Source: Acidobacteriota bacterium (GTDB taxonomy: Bacteria > Acidobacteriota > Thermoanaerobaculia > Multivoradales > UBA5704). From it: a DNA stretch of 9,570 nt. The stretch lies in NCBI GenBank assembly GCA_003223675.1, contig QHVW01000388.1, forward strand, positions 1 to 9,570, given 5' to 3'. How positions within the stretch are numbered: position 1 is the stretch's first letter; each line of letters begins with the position of its first letter. The position numbers were made by a program, and so were the translations under genes. Under the pieces are notes generated by a model. The model ran no database searches, was not told the DNA's origin, and was given only the letters and a program-made list of their open reading frames with translations. Positions 1-5,415 of this stretch are shown here, one piece after another.

Positions 1-178
1 GCCGAGCTACGCGAACGGCCTGAACTTCTTCCTCCACCTCGGCTTCAGTAAGAGGGGAGAGAGGAACAGCGGCCAGACGGTCGGCAGCTTCGAAGAGGCG
101 GTCAACGCGATGCTGCTGGATTACCAGCAGGGTAGGAAGCTCGGGTACGGTGCCTTCCTTCTGAGCCATGACATTCAT
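1..178 (-). CDS. Small hypothetical protein, antitoxin-like (partial, C-terminus outside window)
   Basis: An open frame on the minus strand starts at ATG 178 or, better, at the in-frame ATG 169 and runs off the left edge after about 59 codons with no stop. From 169 the product begins MAQKEGTVPELPTLL and reaches a charged tail, PLTEAEVEEEVQAVRVAR. Tails of this kind (acidic helix with an AVR/R-rich end) occur in many small proteins encoded just upstream of PIN-type toxins, so an antitoxin role is possible. This is only a resemblance, and no named domain is recognisable. A TATACT hexamer (185-180) ends one base before ATG 178 and ten bases before ATG 169, so a nearly leaderless start at 169 fits best; no Shine-Dalgarno is visible. 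The gene is divergent from the ABC permease across the palindromic element at 196-333. Confidence 0.5.
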   Translation of the reverse strand, partial: MNVMAQKEGTVPELPTLLVIQQHRVDRLFEAADRLAAVPLSPLTEAEVEEEVQAVRVAR

Positions 179-179
179 G

Positions 180-185
180 AGTATA
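180..185 (-). promoter_or_regulatory. Putative -10 hexamer TATACT before the minus-strand small gene
   Basis: Reading leftwards, TATACT matches the sigma70 -10 consensus at five of six positions. It is placed so that transcription would begin about four bases before ATG 169. A TTGATG hexamer in the neighbouring repeat arm (212-207) is 21 nt away, which is longer than normal -35/-10 spacing, so only the -10 is proposed. Confidence 0.3.
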
Positions 186-195
186 GTGCCCGCCG

Positions 196-333
196 GTCCG
201 CCCGGGCATCAATGCCCGGGCTACGTTGCAAACGAAAAGCCGGCTGAAGCCGGCTCCCTGAAAAGCCAAGAGCCCCCTTCAGGAGGCTTTTCGGTTGAAT
301 CGTAGCCCGGGCATTGATGCCCGGGTGGCGGAC
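196..333. repeat. Composite palindromic intergenic repeat (25-bp terminal inverted repeats plus internal hairpins)
   Basis: Positions 201-225 and 301-325 are exact 25-bp inverted copies, each built around the palindrome-like core CCCGGGCATTGATGCCCGGG. GGAC/GGCGGAC sequences flank both outer ends. Inside are a second palindrome, AGCCGGCT repeated at 238-245 and 248-255, and a third stem, GAAAAGCC at 260-267 pairing with GGCTTTTC at 285-292. A further direct GAAAAGCC lies at 234-241. The whole segment can fold as one long cruciform with nested hairpins and encodes nothing credible. It resembles non-autonomous repeated palindromic elements (REP/MITE-like) of GC-rich genomes. It lies between two divergent genes, so the outward-facing TTGATG cores could contribute to promoters. 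Confidence 0.85.
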
Positions 334-344
334 GCCGCTATCAT
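314..344 (+). promoter_or_regulatory. Putative leaderless promoter for the ABC operon (TTGATG / TATCAT)
   Basis: TATCAT at 339-344 ends six bases before the A of ATG 351, which is the spacing expected if transcription begins at or next to the start codon. TTGATG at 314-319 lies within the right arm of the palindrome, 19 nt upstream of TATCAT, at the long edge of the usual range. No Shine-Dalgarno precedes ATG 351, only a C-rich stretch, which agrees with a leaderless message. This is inferred from sequence spacing only. Confidence 0.35.
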
Positions 345-350
345 CCCCCG

Positions 351-1586
351 ATGCTGCTCCCCCTCCTCCGCTTCCACTTCGCCGTCGGCGCCCGGCTGGC
401 GATGCGGCTTCTGGTGCCGTTGATCACGGCGGCGTTCGGGGCGGGGATGCTGCTGGGGACCGACTTCGTGACCTCGCTGTCCCACGTCCTGTTCGGCGCG
501 CGGGCCTCGGGCGGCACGGCGGTCCTGTTCGCGGCGGTGATGCTGGGCGCGGCGGCGGAGGCGGCGCCGCGGGTCTGCCGGGGTCTCGGTGGATGGCTGC
601 GGCATCTGCCGGTGAGCGGGCTCGCCCACCGCCGCGCCGCGGGCCTCGCCATCGCCATCGCCCAGATTCCCCTCCTGCTGGGGCTGCTCTTCCTGGCCGC
701 CTTCGCCTCCCTCTCCCCCACCGCTCTCCTGGCGGACGCTCTCAAGCTGACCGTCACCGCCCTGGCGGCGGCCCTGTGCGTGACGCCGGCCGAGCGGCGG
801 TGGGCGGCCCGGCCGCCCGCCCTGGCCGCCGCCGTCCTGGCAGGCTCCGGCGGCTGGGAGACGCTGGGCATCGCCGTGGCCCTGCTCGTGGCCGCCGATC
901 TCGTGGCGGGCCCCCTGGCGCGCTCCGGGGCTCCGGCGGTGCATCTGCCCCGGGCCTCGCGCGGCACCCTCCTCGAGCTCCGGATCGTCTGGCGGGCCCT
1001 GGGGACCTCCCTGCTCGGCGCTTTGGCCCTCGGGCTCCTCCCCTTAAGCGCGGCCTTCGCGTTCACCGCCAACAACAGCCTCGCGCCGGAGCACGTCCGG
1101 ATGGCGGCGCGGCTGGGCGCCGGCCTGGCGGTGGTCCTGGCGCTGGCGCAGATGGCCGAGGCGCTCGCCGTCCGCCGGCCGGCGTGGCCCTGGTCGCGCT
1201 CGCTCCCGTGGTCCGCGGCCCGGCGGGCCGGCGCGGACGCCCTGATCCTCGGGGGTCACGCGCTGCCGCTCGTCCTGCTGGCGGCGCGGATCGCTCCCGC
1301 CGCGCTGGTGATCCTGGCCATCCTCCCCTTCCTGTCCGTCCGCGCGGCCGGGGCCATGCGGCGGGCGCCGGAACGGCGGACGGGCGCCGCCGGGGAGATC
1401 CTCTTCGAAGGCGGGCTCCTCGCGGCGCTGGCGGCCCTGCTCCCCTGGGCCGCCCTCCTCCCGCTCGCGCTGGTCCCCTGGGCCCTGCGCGCCGCGGCGG
1501 AGCGGGAGCGCCGGCAGAAGGTCAGCCGCTGGCTGGAGCTCCACCACCTGGCGGCGGGCGATCCGCAATCCTGGAGCGCGTCGTGA
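351..1586 (+). CDS. ABC-2-like transporter permease, polytopic membrane protein
   Basis: This 411-residue protein is rich in Ala and Leu and has about ten to twelve hydrophobic segments (for example 15-36, 56-72, 98-118, 126-142, 170-190, 215-240, 252-272, 297-330 and 352-376). It overlaps the start of an ABC ATPase by four bases (GTGA), so the pair very probably forms an ABC transporter with this subunit as the membrane channel. Two stretches look like copies of each other: RHLPVSGLAHRRAAG (84-98) and RSLPWSAARRAGAD (283-296). Each is a basic LPxS loop followed by a hydrophobic helix, as in the cytoplasmic coupling regions of ABC-2 exporters. The protein may therefore be a two-fold internal repeat that works with an ATPase dimer. 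No substrate-binding protein is nearby, so export is more likely than import. The substrate cannot be told. Start ATG 351 has no Shine-Dalgarno. Confidence 0.75.
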   Translation: MLLPLLRFHFAVGARLAMRLLVPLITAAFGAGMLLGTDFVTSLSHVLFGARASGGTAVLFAAVMLGAAAEAAPRVCRGLGGWLRHLPVSGLAHRRAAGLAIAIAQIPLLLGLLFLAAFASLSPTALLADALKLTVTALAAALCVTPAERRWAARPPALAAAVLAGSGGWETLGIAVALLVAADLVAGPLARSGAPAVHLPRASRGTLLELRIVWRALGTSLLGALALGLLPLSAAFAFTANNSLAPEHVRMAARLGAGLAVVLALAQMAEALAVRRPAWPWSRSLPWSAARRAGADALILGGHALPLVLLAARIAPAALVILAILPFLSVRAAGAMRRAPERRTGAAGEILFEGGLLAALAALLPWAALLPLALVPWALRAAAERERRQKVSRWLELHHLAAGDPQSWSAS

Positions 1587-2290
1587 TCCGGCTCCATCAG
1601 GTCTCCTTCGCCTACCGCGAGGCCGAGCCGGTCCTCTCCGGCGTCGACCTGGAGATCGGTCCCGGCTTGACGCTGCTGCTGGGCCCCAACGGCTGCGGCA
1701 AGAGCACGCTGCTCAAGCTGGCGGCGGGGATCGAGATGCCGGATTCCGGCCGCATCGAGATCGACGGTCACGACCTCTGGACCGACGAGGTGGCGGCGCG
1801 GCGGGATCTCGCCTACGTCCCCGAGCAGCCGGACCTCACCCCCTACGCCACCGTGCGCGAGATTCTCGACCTCGTCTGCCGGCTGCGCGGCGAGCCGCGG
1901 GAACGCGGCCGCGAGGCGCTGGAGCGGGTGGGCCTCGGTATGCTCGCCCATCGCTCGGTGCGCGAGCTGTCGATGGGCCAGCGCCGCCGGGCCGTGCTGG
2001 CCGCGGCGCTGGTGGGCACGCCCCGTCAGGTCCTGCTCGATGAGCCCCTCGAAGCCATGGATCGCGGCGCCCGCGAGGATCTCCTCGCCTGGAGCGGCCG
2101 GCTGGTGGAATCCGGCGCCGCGGTGGTGGTGGTGTCGCACGAGATCGAGCCCTTCGCCCCCCGCGCCACGCGGGCCCTCGCCGTGCGCGGCGGGCGCTGC
2201 CTCGACGCGGGCCCCCTGCCGGAGGAGCCGGGGGAGCGGCTGGCGCTGCTGGACCGGTTGGCGCGGGGGGCGAAAGGGAACACGGACTGA
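1583..2290 (+). CDS. ABC transporter ATP-binding protein
   Basis: This 235-residue ATPase energises the permease encoded immediately upstream. All nucleotide-binding motifs are present: Walker A GPNGCGKST (34-42), Q-loop around Q82 (YVPEQPDL), signature LSMGQ (129-133; canonical LSGGQ with Met for the first Gly), Walker B VLLDEP (150-155) with catalytic Glu154, D-loop near Asp160, and the switch His186 in VVVVSHE. The length is typical of ABC-2 exporter ATPases, and single-domain proteins of this kind act as dimers on the cytoplasmic face. The GTG start at 1583 is chosen because it overlaps the permease stop (GTGA), has a GGAG six bases upstream, and puts the first beta strand (MIRLHQVSFAY) at the N-terminus. 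The last residues, GNTD and the stop codon, are encoded by the left arm of the 90-bp palindrome at 2278-2367, so the original C-terminus may have been replaced. Confidence 0.93.
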   Translation: MIRLHQVSFAYREAEPVLSGVDLEIGPGLTLLLGPNGCGKSTLLKLAAGIEMPDSGRIEIDGHDLWTDEVAARRDLAYVPEQPDLTPYATVREILDLVCRLRGEPRERGREALERVGLGMLAHRSVRELSMGQRRRAVLAAALVGTPRQVLLDEPLEAMDRGAREDLLAWSGRLVESGAAVVVVSHEIEPFAPRATRALAVRGGRCLDAGPLPEEPGERLALLDRLARGAKGNTD

Positions 2291-2367
2291 CACGGACGAA
2301 CACGGACGAACAGGGACGAGGGTGCTCGTCCGTGAAAGTCCGTGTTGGTCCGTGCCCGTCCGTGTTC
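2278..2367. repeat. 90-bp palindrome built of four plus four heptamers at 10-bp spacing
   Basis: Heptamer CACGGAC occurs at 2281, 2291 and 2301, with CAGGGAC at 2311. Its complement GTCCGTG occurs at 2328, 2338, 2348 and 2358. All steps within each arm are exactly ten bases. The two arms are in perfect register around the centre at 2322/2323: the outer decamers GAACACGGAC (2278-2287) and GTCCGTGTTC (2358-2367) are exact complements, and the innermost stem GGACGAG/CTCGTCC closes on a GGTG loop (2321-2324). The three-base linkers vary between arms, giving internal bulges every ten bases. Transcribed in either direction it would form a long rod-like hairpin. It includes the stop codon of the ABC ATPase (2288-2290) and ends 16 bases before the next start codon. 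Confidence 0.9.
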
Positions 2368-2383
2368 CTGGTAGGCTCCCCCC

Positions 2384-3811
2384 ATGACCGACCACCCCCA
2401 CCCCCTGGAGCTTTCCGCCCCGGAGATGCGCGCGCTCGTGGAGGCGGCGCTCGACCGGATCGTGGACCAGATCGAATCGCTTCCGGAACAGCCGCTGTCG
2501 GACACCCGCGGCGGCTTCGAGGTCGCCCAGTCGCTCGCGGAGCCTCTGCCCGAGACCGGCACGGCGGTCGCCGAGCTGTTCGACCTCTTCTTCGAGCGGG
2601 CGCTCCCGCCGACCATGAACACCGCGAGCCCGGGCTACCTCGCCTACATTCCCGGCGGGGGCCTGTTCCATGCCGCGGTGGCGGACCTGATCGCCGACTC
2701 GATGAACCGCTACAGCTCGATCTACGTCAACGCGCCCGCCCTGGCGCGGATCGAGATGAACGTCATCAACTGGTTTTGCCAGATCGCCGGGTATCCCTCC
2801 GAGGCGCGGGGGACGCTGACCAGCGGCGGCTCGCTGGCCAACTGGACCGCCCTGGTGACCGCCCGGCGCGAGCGGCTGCCGGAGAACTTCCTCCACGGGA
2901 CCCTCTACGCCTCCGACCAGGCCCACCACTCGGTGGCCAAGGGGGCGATCCTCGCCGGCTTTCCCGAGGGGAACGTCCGCGAGGTGCCCACCGACGACCT
3001 CTTCCGCCTGCGGCCGGACGCCCTGGAGGCCCTGATCGAGGAGGACCGCCGCCGGGGGCTCACCCCCTTCCTGATCGTGGCCAGCGCGGGCACCACGAAC
3101 ACCGGCGCCGTCGATCCCCTCCCGGAGCTGGCTGACCTCGCCGCCCGGCACGGGCTATGGCTGCACGTGGACGCGGCCTACGGTGGCTTCTTCCTGCTGA
3201 CCGACGAAGGGAAGCGGACCCTGCGGGGCATCGAGCGGGCGGACTCGATCGTCCTTGATCCCCACAAGGGGCTCTTCCTCCCCTATGGGACCGGCGCCGT
3301 GCTGGTGCGCGACGGCCAGGCGCTGCGCCGCGCCCACAGCGTGACGGGGGATTACATGCCGGGGATGCAGAACGATCCCGACCGGGTGGATTTCAGCCAG
3401 TACTCGCCGGAGCTTTCGCGGCCGTTCCGGGGGCTGCGCGTCTGGCTGCCGTTCAAGATGCACGGCGCGGGCGCCTTCCGGGAGCAGTTGGAGGAGAAGC
3501 TCGCTCTCACCCGGCTGGCGGCGGACCGCCTGCGCGGCATGGAGGGGATCGAGATGCTCGCCGAGCCGCAGCTCTCGCTCCTCGCCTTCCGGCTCGCCCC
3601 TCCGGGGATGCCCGAGGAGGAGCTCGACGCGCTCAACCAGCGCTTCCGCGAGCGCATCAACGCCCGCCAGCGGGTCTTCCTCACCCCCACGCGCCTGCGT
3701 GGGAAATTCGCCCTGCGCATCTGCGTCCTCTCCTTCCGCACTCACCGGGAGCGGATGGAGATGGCGCTGGAGGACATCGAGGCGGCGCGGCGGGAGGTTT
3801 TAGATTTGTAG
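2384..3811 (+). CDS. Pyridoxal-5'-phosphate-dependent decarboxylase, group II (aromatic-amino-acid/glutamate decarboxylase superfamily)
   Basis: This 475-residue cytosolic enzyme has the full fold-type I decarboxylase layout. The phosphate-binding segment is TSGGSLAN (146-153). His181 in SDQAHHSV is the ring-stacking His (AADC His192 equivalent). The segment ASAGTTNTGAVD is at 233-244, Asp263 in HVDAAYGG holds the pyridine nitrogen, and Lys295 in DPHKGLFLPYG forms the Schiff base. The N-terminal segment MNTASPGYLAYIPGGG (78-93) is also typical of the family. Length matches aromatic-L-amino-acid decarboxylases (about 470-490). The substrate cannot be read from sequence: aromatic amino acids, glutamate or another amino acid are all possible. 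ATG 2384 is the only start because an in-frame TAG lies at 2372. A weak GGTAGG sits eight bases before it. The gene follows the 90-bp palindrome and its TAG stop is part of the next palindrome. Confidence 0.92.
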   Translation: MTDHPHPLELSAPEMRALVEAALDRIVDQIESLPEQPLSDTRGGFEVAQSLAEPLPETGTAVAELFDLFFERALPPTMNTASPGYLAYIPGGGLFHAAVADLIADSMNRYSSIYVNAPALARIEMNVINWFCQIAGYPSEARGTLTSGGSLANWTALVTARRERLPENFLHGTLYASDQAHHSVAKGAILAGFPEGNVREVPTDDLFRLRPDALEALIEEDRRRGLTPFLIVASAGTTNTGAVDPLPELADLAARHGLWLHVDAAYGGFFLLTDEGKRTLRGIERADSIVLDPHKGLFLPYGTGAVLVRDGQALRRAHSVTGDYMPGMQNDPDRVDFSQYSPELSRPFRGLRVWLPFKMHGAGAFREQLEEKLALTRLAADRLRGMEGIEMLAEPQLSLLAFRLAPPGMPEEELDALNQRFRERINARQRVFLTPTRLRGKFALRICVLSFRTHRERMEMALEDIEAARREVLDL

Positions 3812-3883
3812 GGGCAGTCCTGCGTGGCCGCCCTGTTTCTGGCGCGCCAAAGAAGAAGGGCGCCCACACAGGGGCGCCCCTAC
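3808..3883. repeat. 76-bp palindromic intergenic repeat, possible bidirectional terminator
   Basis: The left arm at 3808-3834 and the right arm at 3857-3883 are imperfect inverted copies of 27 bases, both ending in GTAGGGGC (or its complement) on the outside and in GCCCT (or its complement) on the inside. The centre holds the palindrome TGGCGCGCCA (3840-3849), nearly on the axis of the arms. It lies between convergent genes, the decarboxylase (ending 3811, its TAG stop being bases 2-4 of the left arm) and the FKBP gene (ending 3906). A hairpin here could terminate or stabilise both transcripts. No U-run follows the arms, so it is not a canonical intrinsic terminator. GTAGGGGC-type palindromes are common intergenic repeats in GC-rich genomes. 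Confidence 0.8.
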
Positions 3884-3905
3884 ATCGCGTTCCGAGCCGT
3901 AGGGC

Positions 3906-4766
3906 TTACCGCGCCGGCGGCTTCTGGGTGGCCGGCTTCTGCTCGCCCTGGGGCTGACCCGAGGGGGTGCCGGGCTTGGCCGGCTCCTTGGGCTCGCCGA
4001 TCGAGAGCAGCTCGACCTCGAAGATCAGCGGCGCATTGGGGCCGATCTGGGGCGGTGCCTGCTCGCCGTAGGCGAGGTTGGAGGGGATGTAGAATTTGTA
4101 CTTCGCGCCCGGCTTCATGAGCTGCACGCCCTCGGTCCAGCCCGGGATGACCTGATTGAGTACGAAGGTGGCCGGCTGGCCGCGGTCATAGGAGCTGTCG
4201 AAGGTGGTGCCGTCCATCAGCGTGCCCTTGTAGTTCACGGTCACGGTGTCGGTCGCCTTGGGGTTCGGGCCGGAGCCCTCCTTCAGAACCTCGTACTGGA
4301 GGCCGCTCGCGGTCGTCTTGACCCCGGCGCGGGCCTTGTTCTTCTCCAGGAAGGCCGCGCCCTCGGTCTTGTTCTTCTCGCCCAGCGCCTTCTGCTTCGA
4401 AGCCTGCGCCGTCTGCACCTGCTGCTGGAGAGCCTGCATGGTGGACTGCATCTCCTCGGGAGTGAGCAGCCCTGTCTCGCCCGCCAGACCGTCGCGCAGC
4501 CCCTTCAGGACGAGATCCGGGTTGGCCTGGATGTCATTCGTCTTGAACGTGCGGCCGATGTTGAATCCGATGATGTAGCTGGCCCGGTCCGGCAGGGACT
4601 CCGGCTTGCCGGCCGCGGACGGGGCGGGCGCGGGCTGGGCCGCGGGCTTCTGCGCGGGCTGAGCCGCAGGCTTCTGCGCGGGCGCCGCGGGCTTGGCCGT
4701 CTGTGCACCGGCCACCGCGGCCATGGCGACGAGCAGCGCGGCGGGCAGAATCAAGGTCTTTCTCAT
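3906..4766 (-). CDS. Exported FKBP-type peptidyl-prolyl cis-trans isomerase (FkpA/Mip-like)
   Basis: This 286-residue protein helps fold exported proteins by isomerising peptidyl-proline bonds. It has a signal peptide (basic MRK, hydrophobic 4-19, cleavage probably after A21 in AGA-Q), then a Pro/Ala/Lys/Gln linker (22-57) containing two copies of QKPAAQPA (31-46). Next is an FKBP_N-type helical dimerisation segment (about 62-146: SYIIGFNIGRTFK and a Gln-rich helix), and the FKBP catalytic domain (about 154-256). The catalytic pocket residues can be seen: Tyr179 in VNYKG, FDSS (189-192), VIPGW (206-210), LAYGE (231-235) and LIFEVELL (247-254). A second disordered Pro/Gln/Lys tail (257-286) is unusual for FkpA/Mip proteins. 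No lipobox is present, so a soluble periplasmic protein is expected. ATG 4766 is chosen for its GGAG six bases upstream and because it starts the signal peptide. The gene is convergent with the decarboxylase and divergent from the CBS gene. Confidence 0.93.
   Translation of the reverse strand: MRKTLILPAALLVAMAAVAGAQTAKPAAPAQKPAAQPAQKPAAQPAPAPSAAGKPESLPDRASYIIGFNIGRTFKTNDIQANPDLVLKGLRDGLAGETGLLTPEEMQSTMQALQQQVQTAQASKQKALGEKNKTEGAAFLEKNKARAGVKTTASGLQYEVLKEGSGPNPKATDTVTVNYKGTLMDGTTFDSSYDRGQPATFVLNQVIPGWTEGVQLMKPGAKYKFYIPSNLAYGEQAPPQIGPNAPLIFEVELLSIGEPKEPAKPGTPSGQPQGEQKPATQKPPAR
4630..4677 (-). repeat. 24-bp tandem repeat within the FKBP linker
   Basis: Two adjacent 24-bp units (4630-4653 and 4654-4677) differ at only two bases and encode QKPAAQPA twice in the exported FKBP protein. 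They make up half of its disordered linker. Slippage here would lengthen or shorten the linker in frame. Confidence 0.85.
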
Positions 4767-4882
4767 ACGGGTCTCCAAGAATGTTGGGTAATTCCTACAA
4801 GGGAAGAGGGCACACGTCAGGCCTCTCCAGCGATCAGGACATCTTAACCCAACCGGCCGGCCGCCGATTCCCGGTCCCCCGC

Positions 4883-4910
4883 TGTAACAGGGTGATTGTA
4901 ACGGGGTGAT
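4883..4910 (+). promoter_or_regulatory. Tandem 14-bp direct repeat, possible operator in the divergent intergenic region
   Basis: TGTAACAGGGTGAT (4883-4896) is followed directly by TGTAACGGGGTGAT (4897-4910), with one mismatch. The pair lies 76 bases before the CBS start and 117 bases before the FKBP start, in a 219-bp region between divergent genes. Direct repeats like this are common response-regulator or activator sites. The regulator and which gene is controlled are unknown. No convincing -35/-10 pair could be assigned beside it on either strand. Confidence 0.4.
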
Positions 4911-4985
4911 CCCGTCCCACGCCAAAGGGTGGTGCCGGGTCGAGCCACCTGTGAGAAGGTAGCCGTGAAGGGAGGTAGGACTTCC

Positions 4986-5399
4986 ATGACCCAGCTTCGA
5001 GTGCGGGATCTGATGACCGAGGGAGTCTTCGCGGTCGGGGTCGAGGACGACCTCGCCACGGTGAGCGATCTGATGGACGAGCGCAACATCCGCCACGCCC
5101 CGGTCGTGCAGGAGGGGAGGCTGATCGGCCTGATCTCCCATCGCGACCTGCTCCGCCATGCCCTCAAGGGGCAGGTGGGGACGTCGCCCGAGGTCGAGCG
5201 CGCCACCCAGCTCCTGCTCACCGCCGGGGAGATCATGACCCGCGAGGTCGCGACCACCCGGCCGGACGAGGACATCCGGGGCGCCGCGCGCACGATGATC
5301 GAGAACAAGTACGGCTGCCTGCCCGTGGTCGAGGGCGAGCGCCTGGTGGGCATCCTCACCGAGTCCGATTTCGTCCGCTTCCTGGCGGCCGGGGACTGA
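4986..5399 (+). CDS. Twin CBS-domain protein
   Basis: This 137-residue cytosolic protein consists of two CBS domains and nothing else (a Bateman module): CBS1 about residues 7-60 and CBS2 about 82-134. Each starts with a V/I-x-x-(L/I)-MT motif (VRDLMTEGV and AGEIMTREV). Each ends with the ribose/phosphate-binding S/T-x-x-D motif: SHRDLL (51-56, Asp54) and TESDFV (125-130, Asp128). Such stand-alone modules bind AMP, ATP or other adenosyl ligands and usually signal to a partner protein. Start ATG 4986 is supported by a strong GGAGG at 4971-4975 and by the MTQLRVRDLM opening; an upstream in-frame GTG at 4929 would add an unconserved-looking stretch. The stop lies 16 bases before the L,D-transpeptidase start, so the two are probably co-transcribed. 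The partner is not known. Confidence 0.92.
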   Translation: MTQLRVRDLMTEGVFAVGVEDDLATVSDLMDERNIRHAPVVQEGRLIGLISHRDLLRHALKGQVGTSPEVERATQLLLTAGEIMTREVATTRPDEDIRGAARTMIENKYGCLPVVEGERLVGILTESDFVRFLAAGD

Positions 5400-5415
5400 G
5401 AAAGGCGCTGTACCC

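Noticed and set aside
2..244. Open plus-strand frame across the left edge containing SYANGLNFFLHLGF
   Set aside because: Its C-terminal third is translated from the palindromic repeat arm (ARASMPGL), and the minus-strand frame gives a more protein-like charged sequence with a promoter-like hexamer before its start.
271..291. Intrinsic terminator (GC hairpin followed by TTTT) on the plus strand
   Set aside because: No plus-strand gene ends upstream of it and the T-run is only four bases; it is better explained as part of the palindromic element.
314..1582. Long upstream extension of the ABC ATPase frame
   Set aside because: The added residues are Arg/Gly/Pro-rich shadow translation of the permease gene; the GTG at 1583 with GGAG and the stop-start overlap explains the true start.
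2281..2364. CRISPR-like array suggested by regularly spaced short repeats
   Set aside because: Units are seven bases with three-base linkers and switch orientation at the centre, so there are no repeat-spacer units of CRISPR size.
1256..3151. 631-residue minus-strand open frame
   Set aside because: Shadow of the ABC and decarboxylase genes; it also runs through the 90-bp palindrome and shows no domain.
4767..4985. Riboswitch or structured leader before the CBS gene
   Set aside because: No recognisable riboswitch core is seen; only the tandem 14-bp repeat and the CBS ribosome site stand out.
4929..4985. Upstream GTG start for the CBS protein (19 extra residues)
   Set aside because: The GGAGG at 4971-4975 would lie inside the coding sequence, and the family opening MTQLRVRDLM matches ATG 4986.
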